Source: Argopecten irradians (taxonomy: Eukaryota > Mollusca > Bivalvia > Pectinida > Pectinidae). From it: a DNA stretch of 64,000 bases. The position numbers were made by a program, and so were the translations under genes. The stretch covers positions 38,247,604 to 38,311,603 of the forward strand of contig NC_091138.1 in NCBI RefSeq assembly GCF_041381155.1. Reading direction: 5' to 3'. This document shows positions 11,801-24,000 of this stretch, piece by piece (position 1 is the first letter of the stretch; every line of letters starts with the position of its first letter). Under the pieces are notes generated by a model. The model worked only from the letters and a program-made list of their open reading frames with translations, searched no databases and was not told the origin of the DNA.

Positions 11801-13802
11801 AGTTTAAACAATATTTTTATTCAAAGATATACATACATAATCACCAAACATACAGAACACGCTTAAAGCTTATATCAATGCCTCTCCTGAAACGTCCTGA
11901 AGCACGGCGTTTTGACATGGACATATACACAATAACAGGACAACCAGTGAGACAAGACATTTATACTTAAATAGAAATAGTTCTCTCTATATATATACAA
12001 ATGTGCGTTATCTATATAAATTTTTCGTAATATATTATATGTTTGATATAGAAATATACTGTCGATTGACAATTTTTTTTCATAATTTCTTTTCAATTAA
12101 TTGATAAATCTATATGATTTTCGTATACATCTACTGCAGATATTTATGATAACATTTGTTGTGATAATAAATGTAATATTATAATTATTAATTTAATATG
12201 TAGCTTGACACATGATATTGATTTAAACCCCAGTGATAAATCAAGAAACTATACAAGGTATGAATTACTAAAATCCTTTACTGTAAAAGATGAACAACTG
12301 TACGAAACAAAAATTTGCTCGTTCATGTTATTTTCAAGTGTGTGATCACCCCATAAAAGGATATCTAAATTGTCAACGATATTGTGTTTTAGGAATACCA
12401 GAAAGAAATTGTTGTCTGATGTCAGCATAGTTGATACAATTGAACAAAAAAATGAAAAGAATCTTCTATCATAAATCCACATGCACAATGATGCGACTCT
12501 ATAAGATTTTTACTGAAAAGATGTTGGTTTAGTGAACTACATTCTAGACGCAGCTGAGCATGAAGTATTTGGTCTGATCTATTACCAGTGTTAACATATG
12601 TGTTCTTGTTATTTCAGTTTCAAAGTACTTTACAACATTGTCATGCAGTGTTTCTGTGTTAATTACTGAATGAAATAGAAGATCTAGTAAGGGGCTTTGT
12701 TTTCATGTAACATCAATACACACATGCATATGTTTGCAACATACAGCAATAGGACTTTTTTGATTCTGAATACCATCGGCAAAACTAATTCCAGATTTTA
12801 CAGAAACGCATAAATCAAAGATTTATTTAGGTCTTTAACTACTAAATACAATTATGTTATATATCAACATGGTATCATGAAGGAAAAAGGAAACCAAGAC
12901 GAAAGAAAAAAAAACAAACAAGCAAACATGTGAAAATGTTAAGATTGAGTGTGGAAATGTTAAGTCTGAAGTGAGTACGAACAGTGCCGCCCAAGAGATC
13001 TTACGAACATTTCATATCTATTCACATCTGATGGAGCTAGATATGAACCTGACGTAAAACTTCCATTGTATTGTTTTAATATGTACAAATAAAACAGAAA
13101 TATTTGTTATCTTTGATTCCTCGTTTGTAAAGATTGCAAAATAAAACTCACAATAGGAATCAAGAAGTTAGGCATAATGTAACAATAGGTAAATGTGATA
13201 CAGTTCAATTGCTGTTTAGAAGTTTTGAACAAAAAGTGCAGAATTTTAAATATTCAAGTTAATATAAAATGATTAACAACAAGTATATTTTATGAATGCT
13301 AACAATGAATTATATTAGTCATACTTTTGATCAAACAATCATTAAAATATCTTACCGAAAGGTGGGGATAACACAATAAAACCGAAGTGTAATCCATTCA
13401 GATATACATTATCCATTCGTTTCTCATAAACTATAGTGATTAACTGAAAGTCTGAATGTGAATAAAACTATACAATAAACATAATTCGTTTGTATACTGA
13501 GAAGTTCTAACTGATGTGTACATATCCGCTATTTACATCGTACATGTATGCAAGGACGTATATGAGTTCATGGGCGTCTCGCGTGTTTTATTAGTAGTGT
13601 AAAGAGATAGTCACGAATCCTTCTCACTTATAAATCCTTGATGTATGACATAAATCTATGTTCTTTGTCTCTGGATTTCTGAGCCTACAAGCTTACAATG
13701 ACTCTGTACGTATATTGCAGTTCTCTGCTTTACGGATGTTTTATCAATGATTTCCGAAAAATGAGGAGCCAAATAATCATGAACATTACCATAACTTTTC
13801 AC

Positions 13803-14133
13803 TTAAAGATTTTCACTATCAAAAACAGGAGTAGACGATTTAGTATTTTTCTTCAGTTACAAAAGTTACTAACTTTACACCATTACCACCATTGAAATGT
13901 TTGAGCTTCTAATTCTAAAAAAAACATGAAATATAAAAAATAATTAATTGCATCCAGAAAAAATTCCGTGGCACTATATCCTATATGGAATGAAGTAATG
14001 ATTGCCCATGCACCAAAGGCATTTTTTTCATATTATTTATTGTGTTAATTAGACATATATACATGATTAAACACAAATTATTGTTCAAATGATGAATATC
14101 ATTTATGCTCTGTCGGCAGTGGATCATCTTTAA
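13803..14133 (-). mobile_element. MITE family 1, one terminus partly deleted
   Basis: Reverse orientation relative to the copy at 61978-62341. The interior matches through TTACACCATTACCACCATTG, AATTAATTGCATCC, CACCAAAGGC and AATTATTGTTCAAATGATG. The terminus at 13803 keeps only TTAAAGA before jumping to TTTTCACTATC, so about 22 bp including the rest of the inverted repeat is lost. The other end is a diverged GGATCATCTTTAA. Confidence 0.75.
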
Positions 14134-14415
14134 AATAAGCCAATAAATAAAATATTCATCCACAAATTGGTACACTCTATTGTACAAAATGGTTTATCAT
14201 TTATCTGTCTCCATTTTGTGTAACAGTTCGTAAAACGGAAACTTTTTTAAGTGGGAAAGAAAAGTTATGCGAATCAACAATAACTATCAGTAAGGGCAAA
14301 TACATCGGCGACATAGATTAATATACGTATTTTAATTAATTACCAAGCATCTGATGGGGATATTTTTTATTATAAAAAATGTAGATTTGTGAGAAAAAAA
14401 TATATTGGTTTTAAT

Positions 14416-14540
14416 CACAGGGACATGGCACGTTTTTTTTAACCAATAGTATACATGTACATATATATATATCATAGATCCTATAATATATATGTATAAT
14501 GTTATACTGTTGGTTAAAAAAATCGTGCCAGGTCCCTGTA
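14416..14540. mobile_element. hAT-type foldback MITE, copy A
   Basis: A nearly complete palindrome of 125 bp. It starts CACAGGGACATGGCACG and ends CGTGCCAGGTCCCTGTA, with arms continuing through T-rich runs and AACCAA-AGTATA to an AT-rich centre. It is flanked on both sides by the identical octamer GTTTTAAT (14408-14415 and 14541-14548). An 8-bp target duplication and CAGGG-type termini are typical of hAT elements. A second copy lies 0.9 kb away. Confidence 0.85.
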
Positions 14541-14915
14541 GTTTTAATCTGTGAATATATGTGACTCCAGAAAAAAACTTCATTTTTTTTAAATCAATCC
14601 TAATGAATCACAAAGACAATTTGACCATCTGCTATCATGGTGACTGTGGTCTAATCATAACGGTACGCTACCCCATATCTATGAAGCAGAATTTTCAGTT
14701 TACAATCTATAAGCTGCAATAGTGTCCAGAACAAAAAATAGGGTGAGTAATAGTAACTGCGACATTTTTCATATGTCATATTCTGTCATGTCTATTGAAA
14801 CATGAAAATAATGAAATTAAAAAAAATCTGGGAAACGACGTCGTGCGACAAGCCTAAACACCGGGTACCATACAGTATCAATTGCTGAAAGGGGTATTTT
14901 TGACAGATATGTGAC

Positions 14916-15323
14916 TTAAAGGCCCACTACCTTTCCGGAGCAAAATTTAAAGGTTTCTTAAAAACATTAATAACAAAAGAAAATATATATAGATGGCTTA
15001 AGATGAGGTTACAACACCAAACATATGCAAGATTTCCTGTCTAATGTACGATAAAAGTGGAGATTCATTTCGCTGTTTTGCCGTCTGGCGCAGTGGTAGT
15101 CAACTACCGCACGGCATTTAGAACGACGGCGGGAAACATAAAACGACCCGCGTTATGAAAATTAACATTTTATTTATTCTAATTAAACAGTTCTGAAGGT
15201 GATGATAAGTGTGCTAGTAAACGTATAGTTAATAACTTCTGCGACTCTACAAAATTATTGATCTCGTTTTACATTCTTATTTTAAAAATTTAAAGCCGTT
15301 TCGGAAAGGTAGTGGCCCTTTAA
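14916..15323. mobile_element. MITE family 2, 408 bp
   Basis: The termini TTAAAGGCCCACTACCTTTC and GAAAGGTAGTGGCCCTTTAA form an inverted repeat that begins with TTAA on both sides. A second, closely similar 407-bp copy is at 46924-47330. The interior shares TTTTGCCGTCTGGCGCAGTG and the GACGGCGGGAAACAT block. It has no coding capacity. Confidence 0.85.
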
Positions 15324-15447
15324 ATAAGCTAAAGAAATGTTTGAACTTTCCTTTAACTAATTCAAACATTTTTTATCATATCTTGACATTTATTAATCAA
15401 ATTAAATTTAGAAGAGGCTGTTTAGTACCTTTTTGGGTTCTCGAAAC

Positions 15448-15563
15448 CACAGGGACCTGGCACGATTTTTTTTCAACTAACAGTATACATACATATGTAT
15501 ATATTATACTATAATATATATATGTTAGTGTTGGTTAAAATTTTTTTGTGCCAGGCCCCTGTG
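15448..15563. mobile_element. hAT-type foldback MITE, copy B
   Basis: Same family as the element at 14416-14540: it starts CACAGGGACCTGGCACGA and ends GTGCCAGGCCCCTGTG. It is flanked by the octamer CTCGAAAC on both sides (15440-15447 and 15564-15571), which differs from the flank of copy A, so the two are independent insertions. Confidence 0.87.
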
Positions 15564-16029
15564 CTCGAAACTGCTGACTCAAAGCTCTTTGGGCCTATTC
15601 GAAAATCTGTGTACTGCTGACAAGAAAACATCATGAAATTAAAACTATAGAATCTATTTGTTGAAAGACAAGAGAAAAATAGGGATCCAAGCACACGTTA
15701 GAAAATTTTAAAAATTATCTTCAAAAATTGCAGTATCAATTTGTGAGTAGCGTTACATCAATTAAGGTAGACCGTCCCTTCTGGTTTCCTCTCAATGATT
15801 TCGTTCATTTTCTGATATTTTGATTTAACGTTAACTGTTAGGCCTAGATTAAACTGAGCAAATGCTTGTGATCATGAGAGGCCAGCCTTTATGATATAGA
15901 TTTCTACATGTAGATCTATTAAGTAACGTTTCGTGTAACAATTTATAAATGATTGTCTATCTAAAAATCAGTTTGTTTTCTGTCTGAGTATCTTGGTCTA
16001 TAAATCTATTAGGCCTAATGCATATGGGA

Positions 16030-16160
16030 GATAATCACGCAAGTGCACGACGCCCCGACGCGCTCGAGTAAAGAACTCTTCTGGCTTGGAGATAAGTAAA
16101 TCTCCACAGACGCCATCTTGACCAAGAAAAGCTGAGGATGGGCTAAAGCAAAGTTTTTGG
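16030..16160 (+). promoter_or_regulatory. Possible promoter and untranslated first exon of the hnRNP U-like gene
   Basis: A locally GC- and CpG-richer stretch in AT-rich surroundings, including GCACGACGCCCCGACGCGCT and, about 40 bp on, ACGCCATCTTGACC, which resembles the core AAGATGGCG of a YY1-type element near a transcription start. It lies 1.9 kb upstream of the first coding exon. This is an inference from composition and position only; no TATA box or initiator was defined. Confidence 0.25.
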
Positions 16161-18046
16161 TTAATTTAGGTATTAATGCATGCGTAAATATGCATATTTA
16201 TAGTGCAAGATTGTTTTTATGATTATCAAGAATATTTATTCACATTCATATTTTCAATTTCACTCAGCATCCAAGGTAAATATGATGCCAAAAGTGATGT
16301 AATTTGAGCTCGTCAATCTTATTATTCATGAGCGAAAATATGCACACAGCACATGCGACTTCACTTACATGATAGCTACTTCTTCTTTTCTTAAGGGAAT
16401 AATTGTGTTTTGTATTCCATGATTTGTTGTTTTATTCTTACTAAATTATGATTATTCTCAATTTCGTTAACACCTCCCCATTCTATTCGCACATAATAGG
16501 CAAGTCCTTTCCATTGTAATGATCATAAATTGAACTAAGAGGATTGATTATCATTGTTAATCGGTGTCGCGATGAGTAACGCGTTTTGGATGATTTATTT
16601 ATTTCAAATTATGTTCCATTTAATATGACACCCTCTGTCCCTTTTTGTTCTAATTTCTGCATTGGATTTTGTTGTTTGTAACTTTCTTTATGACGTCGTA
16701 GCAATAATTGGCATCAGCCGTATCAGGATATGGGAAAATTAAGGTAGGCTTAGTGGTCAGACTGGGGCCTACAAACACTAGCCAGGGGATCTACTGATTT
16801 AGTTATTGCTGTCTGGTCAATAACAATAGATCTATACGGGTGACCCGTCTATTGAAATTCCTTTCTTATGACTTTCAAGCAGAAGATTAACAAAGAGAGT
16901 CTATCAATTGTTTAAATATAAAGAGGAAGAAATTCCAATACAGAAAGTCTCTTACACTCCCTCATTTTTCCATTGATAATGATATTTGGCAATGCATATA
17001 ATTGATGATACATACTTGGTTTTATAAAAAATAGATATATATTTTTTAGTGCGGGTGTACTAATACCATTATTTTCCATGACGGGTGTAGAGTCTGTGTA
17101 AATCTGCTATGCACAGATTACAACTGCGCATGCTATACCGAAAGTCACTGTCTTATAGTGTTTAATAGATTTCGCCATGATTTAGTGACACCAAATTTTC
17201 AAAAACATATATTAAGATATACTTGTCAGCAATAATCTACTATATATTAGCAACAGTGACATTTCACAGTGCTAAACGCATTTGTTTTGTGTAAACTTCA
17301 AGCGGCGTATCATACAAACTCTTGCATCTGTCACCATATTACACAAGCATCTGATCGACTTTGGAAACTTCCGGAACAATGCAATGCAGATTTATATAGT
17401 CTATAAAAGAAAGTGACGAAACGGACAACTTTTAGTACCAGCCACATATTTAATGTATTTCACATCATCCTAGGTCCTAGGTGTACGTTGCACTATTGCT
17501 TACTAAACCCTGTGACCATAGATATATATAGACCGCATTTGCTGCAGTTCTAATTAAAAATTATAAAATTACACAGCTTTGCCTGAGAGAAACAGAAGGG
17601 AAAAAAACACATTATAAAATATCTGTCTGAGTGTCTGAGCTCTAGATCTAATGTACCCAGAAAGGCGTTCAAGCATGACACAGTAATTTAAAGTCACCAC
17701 GTGCACATAGACTGGGTGGTGTTCCAGCGGACGACTTTTTTATATCAAGATGATAATAAACACACTTTTATATAATTATGTAACAAAGAACTTCAAAGTA
17801 ATTTCACATTTAAAGTTCTGATGAAGTAAAGGAAAGTATTTATTACAACGCACCAAGGGCGTAAATCATCTCCTTGCAATAGACCTAGTCTCAGGGATAA
17901 TGAGCGAAAGTGCTTGGTACACCTGTTGCAGAGGATGATTTCATAGCGGAAATTAAGTTTAGGAAGTATTTAGCGAGCACATAATGTCTAACAGACATAT
18001 TTCTAGTTTTATTTGTTTATTTATAATTTCAGACATAGCAATAACA

Positions 18047-21000
18047 ATGAATCAATATCCAGCAAGTGGCTTTGTGCCCATGATGATGCCATCAGTACAA
18101 TCTGTGCAACAGCCCTACATGGTGGTACGTCTGCCTCATGGGATGCCACATCCGGCAGTGGCTCGAGGAGGAACTGCCCAGCATAGTGCAGCCTTCCTTC
18201 CCGGAGTTCAGATGCCACTGACTGCTACAGGTGCCACAACTGCTGCCAGGTTTGGCACACAAGGTGGTATCTTGGCTTCCCCAGCTGTTACCTCATTACA
18301 AGGTGCTATTCCAGGAATGCAGGGTGTGGCCGCTGGCCTGCAGGGTGTACCAGGTATACAGGCGTTATCAGGGGTACAGGGTGTAGCTGGTGTACAGGGG
18401 GCACCTACACCTCCGATGCTGCCAGTCAGCTCGACGGCATTAGACATGCAAACACTTGGGCAGAAGGCAATGTATGGTGCACCTATTGGACTAAGGTACG
18501 GAAAAGTAATGTCTTTATCTTGTTGGGGAATTAGATCAAAAATGGAATTTTGCATACATAAATGATTTGTAAGAATTTTGAACTTTTTAAACCATTGTTT
18601 GCTCATTTAGTTTTTTTTTCAAAAGGATATCAATGAACATAAAGAAAAAATTAACAATTCATGATTGGCAACTACATAGTGATTCTTTCAAAAGGATATC
18701 AATGAACATAAAGAAAAATCAACAAGCAGTATGTTTGTAAATCTAAAATGGATTGGACTGTTTGTATTGTAGTGAACAACTTCTCTTAGCTCAACAACAA
18801 CAGCAGCAGCAGCAATTAATGGGTCAACAAGATGTAAAGGAGGCTGGCTCTTATGATGTTAATGTTAAAATGGAACTGGACGATTACAACTCTGACCTTA
18901 ATCTTGTTATAGATGAAGATGGGTAAGTTATATAACATGCGTACATCATACATGTACATAGATCTGGCATATATTGTATAGCGATTTATGTATAAGAAAG
19001 AGTACTTAGATCTTACAACACACAAACGAAAAAATGAGTCAAAATTAAATAGATCTTAAATATTTCAAAGTAGGCTCCTGCATAACTGGGTCAGATTTAT
19101 GTTTTCTGCAAACATATTTTCAATTTTTATAGGCTATCTCAATCACTTTTTATGGCTCTGGTGGCAGTGAGATATGAAGGTTAATTTAGCCGAAGATGCA
19201 ATATTTTCAGAGGGCTTGCCCAACAGGTGGTCACCATGGGGGCACACAGACAAGGTTATAATCATTTGGTGTCATAAGAAAATTTATAGCATATGTACAA
19301 ATATATACTATTGTCATGATCCTAATGAATGTTTTGATGTTGAGAGGAAACTTTTTCACAGGTTTGGTGGTCAGCCTATGGTGAATCCCTCTGGTTTTAA
19401 TTTCTGCTGGGCTGGAGCTAGGGCTACCTATGGTGTTACAAGAGGGAAGGTAGGCATTGAAAACTTTCATGACATTTAATTCAATCTGATGTAATAATAT
19501 ATTATAATTGTTATCAGTGTATTTTATTATATTTTGGGGAAAAGTAAAGTAATAAAGAAAAGTGCAAATTTGTTTGCAGTGTACAAATTTTAATTTTTTG
19601 GGTTATTTTTTGCTAATTAAAAAATCTTTTTTGAAAAATTTGATTTTGAAGGTATACTACGAAGTACAGCTGACAGAAAACCTGGCAACAGACTTTGGTG
19701 ATGATCATCAAGAAACAAATCCTCATGTTCTACGTATAGGATGGTCTATTGACAAATCCTCATTTCAATTAGGTACTAAAGTCATTTCAAAAGCCATTCA
19801 ATACAGAATAAGCCCCATAATGATAGATATAGAGAAAACTTAACCAGGTCAAGTTTGAAATGCATTTCTCAAATGCTAAAATTCAAAGATATGATCAGAT
19901 ATGCCTGTTTTGCAAATTCAATGTATACAGTTTCATATATTTAAAAAAAAATGTAAAAGTATGGATACATGAAAAAGTGAGAGAAAAGTCGGTGGAAAGA
20001 ATTTCATAAGTTCCTGTGATATATTAAAAAAAATGCAATTTGATAAATGATTGATGATCAAGTGTTGGAAAAAGAAATGTTTTACTTTTCAGGAGAGGAG
20101 CCATTTTCCTATGGTTATGGAGGTACTGGAAAATTCTCTGTAAATTGTAAATTCCAAAATTATGGGGAGCAGTTTGGCCAAGGAGATATCATAGGAACAC
20201 TGTTAGATTTGGACTCACGACCTCCCACGATATCCTACACCAAAAATGGACAGTGGCTTGGTATTGCAGCAACTCTTCACAATTTCAAAGCTGGAGAAAA
20301 AGAATTCGCCTTATTCCCACATCTTCTTTCTAAAAATTTGAGGTAAGATATAACTATATACATGTAGTTTCTTAAAACTAGATTTAAAGTTGTTAGACAT
20401 ACAAATTGTATATCATACTTACCTTCTTAAGGATTCAGGATTCAAACAAATAGCATAGAGAATAGAAAAGTTCTTTTAGTGAAGGCATTGATTTTGTCCC
20501 ATCAGACAGAATTTTTCTCAAATTAACTGATTTGTACTTTGCAACTTTGCACTTTGTACAAATTAACTGATTTGTACTTTGCACTTTGTACAAACTTAAA
20601 GGGACAATTCAGTCTAAGAGAACATTAAAGTTTGTACATATATCGGGAAAACCCCCAGTTCTAATGGAAATTAGATCAGTCGGTTTTACTGTGATATGCC
20701 AGAAAAGCCCATGGTGGTGAAATGCGTGTGAAATGTTCAAACTCGCTCGCTGTCTGCCATCACACATTGTGGTCGAACAAAATGTATGCCGAACCCTGTC
20801 TCTTGCTCGTAGAGTAATGCAACTTTTGTCTAGAACTGCTCAAATCTCTCTGACAGTAGTGTGTTTACCTTATATGGTGAATTGTCTCGACTAAAAAATC
20901 ATTTTATCACCTCCTCAGTGGTTATGTAGTTCATTTGTGTAACGTGCGTGACTTTGGCTCGAGTATAGGTACAGCGTACATATTGTACCTGCTTAATCGT

Positions 21001-24000
21001 GTTGATCAACGATTTGTAATTACAGCGGTTTCAATTAAAATACTTAATAATAACGTGGAATTTGTCATTATTTTATGTTATATGTTTCATAAGAAATGTA
21101 GATCAGTCCATTAATGCCATATTTTGCTTCTTGGTTATTTAAAAGAATTAGCCTGAGTGAATTGTCCCTTTAATGTAAAGGTCTAGTCGAGATAAAATTT
21201 ATCTTCATTGTTTGGGATGTTGTTGCAAAGAAATTTATTAATTAAAATTTTGTTATTTCATTATTACATGCCTTGGGAATTCTCTCTGTTATCAATTAAA
21301 CAACGTCGGGGATGATATTTTTTTAGTACAACGTTGAAAATTTTGTTTTAGGTTCCGACTAAATTTTGGTCAGGAAGGACCCTGGTACCCCCCTCCTCCA
21401 GGGTATAACTACATCAGTCACTTCCTGGCCATAGATAGAGTGAAAGGCCTTGAAGCACCAGCAAAGAAATCAGATTGTGAGGTAAGTTGAAATTCTTGTA
21501 AGAATATCACTTGTTGACGTTGCTTCTTTTCATACCAAGGACACAAAGCGACAAGCCAGGTTTTAAGGCAAAGGTAATCTATAGTTCCATGATAGAATAT
21601 TTGAGATACACTTAATACATTACAACTGCCCAATGTAAATCTTTAGCGTGCAACCCAATATGAAACATTAGATCATTTAGCGATAGAATACAATATATAT
21701 ATATAGATGGTAAATTTTAAATTTTTCAGTGTAGATATTTTAATGGTTTTCCATGACAAATGTGATCCGCAAAAAAAAAATTGAGAAATGGATGAATTAT
21801 ATATATTCTTATAGTCAAATTGTGATTTTCATTGTTTTCAAAACTGTTCTTTATAGTTTTTAAAAGCATTGTCATGGTGATGGTAATATTGCAGTTATTT
21901 CCATCTCCAATTACTGAAGTATTACAGCCATGTGTATGATCTCCTACAAATAGTTTCTGTCTATTTGCTTTGAAAATATAATGGAATTAATATAATCAAC
22001 AGAGTAAAAAAAAAATCCAATGATTTAATATTTTCTTACAGATGATAATGATTATTGGTCTTCCCGGTGCTGGTAAAACAACCTGGGGAGTTCAAATGGC
22101 AAAGACCCACATTGAAAAGCGCTACAACATTATCGGTACAGACACACTGATTGACAAGATGAAAGTGATGGGTCTTCCAAGGAAGAACAACTACCATGGT
22201 CGATGGGACGTTCTCATCGATAAAGCAACAAAAGCTCTTAACAAACTATTTGAAACAGGTATAAATGACCGTGATCTCAATAATTTGTTAATATTTTACC
22301 AAATACTGTAAACATGCATTACTGTGATGTTACACACCAAGTGACAGTTTTTCACTGTGTAACAATATCTTTTCATAAATCATACTTCCCAGCTCATTTG
22401 CAGTAAAATATAATTTGGTGCATTTCACGCTAGAAACTTTGTGATAATGTTTTTTTGCATTTTCAGCATAAAATGTTGATCATTGAATCATAAGGGGATT
22501 TATGCATATTTGACATTTGATATATTTTCTGGTTTATTGAACACAGGGTGCAAAAAGAACAGAAACTACATTCTTGACCAGACCAATGTGTACCCTTCAG
22601 CAAGGCGAAGGAAGATGAAGAACTTTAATGGATTCTATAGGATAGCAGCAGTTATACAACCTGATGATCAGGAGTTACAGCGAAGATCTGAAAAGAGGAC
22701 TGTTGAAGATGGTATAATAGAAATAATAGAAATTGTAGAAGTTGATATTTAATTGTTATAAGCAACTGAAAAATTAAGTACAGGGTGAATGGTTATTGTT
22801 ATTTGGCGTGAAATAACTTCAAGCTCTCATTGCATGAAATGTTTGTGAACCTTTCTTATTACATGGATGGGAGATATAATTTATTTTACTGAAGTTTAAT
22901 TATATATTAAGTTTATAGCTGGAGATTGTCCAAATGCTTTTAATTGTGATTATGTCTTTTTCCACTACATGTATTTCTACCAGTTCATTATTGCTAAATA
23001 TTTGTCTGCTCGTTTCCATTCACAGGTAAATTTGTACCAGAGTCGGCTGTTCTGGAGATGAAGGGGAACTTCAAGCTTCCCGCTGAGAATGATGACTTGT
23101 TTGATAGAATAGATTTTATAGAATTACCACGAGAGAAGTGCCAAGTGCTAGTGGAAGGGTAAGTATTGTTTATATTCACGGCAGTGCTTTGGTATATATG
23201 GCACTTACCACGATGAGAGTCAGCCATGCTTGCTGGGTAAATCCCAATTTGAATGGTTTGTTGAAAATAGATTATTTGACATATACTTGGTTTTACCAAA
23301 CATCTATTTGAAGATATAAAGAAAATGATCCTCTAATAGTAGTGGTAATATTTATAAAAAATTTGAAAAAATATTCTATACATTAGATTCCGATAAGATG
23401 AGAAAAAAAGTACCAGTTTCATTCTCAGTGCTTCATATAAACAGTAAAGTGACCAGGGGAAAACTAATACTTTATTCGATTTGATCCGATAGTCAAATTT
23501 TAAGTCCGCCATCAAGCATTTGATAGTTCATAACATAGAATAGTGTGTTTAAATCTTATAGTTTTAGTCAGCCTCTATCAAGTCAGGAAGAGATTTTAGA
23601 AAAAAAAAATACGCACATGCAAAGCTTTCATTCTGTTTCTTTGTAATGAACTGTCATCAGTTATTACTATTGAATTTTATTATCTTTAAAAAAACTTATC
23701 GATGAATATATGGCCCCTTCTCTGATTCAAACTTCCTGTTGGTGGTATATTGCCCTTGTCGTTGTGGTTATAACCACTTTTATGTGAATTTAATACCCTG
23801 CCAGCTTATTTGTGATATTAGTACAACAGGTGCTGCTTGCTTATATTACAGCAGCTTCATCATAACAAGTATAACATATTACCTTTATACTTTTAATGAT
23901 ATCTTAGAAATTTCTTCGATATAGTTAAAATTGTTATAATTACAGCCCTTGCATATCAAATGATATATGAATCATGTTCTTGAACACCTGAATGTGTGAT

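Larger units (their letters stand above)
7833..18032. other. Non-coding region between gene 1 and the hnRNP U-like gene
   Basis: About 10 kb without a supported coding exon. It should include the 5' flank of the minus-strand nucleoredoxin-like gene at its left and the promoter plus any untranslated first exon of the plus-strand hnRNP U-like gene at its right. Identified contents are inverted-repeat elements at 8405, 13803, 14416, 14916 and 15448, and a GC-richer spot near 16.05 kb. A SAP-domain exon was looked for and not found. Confidence 0.5.
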
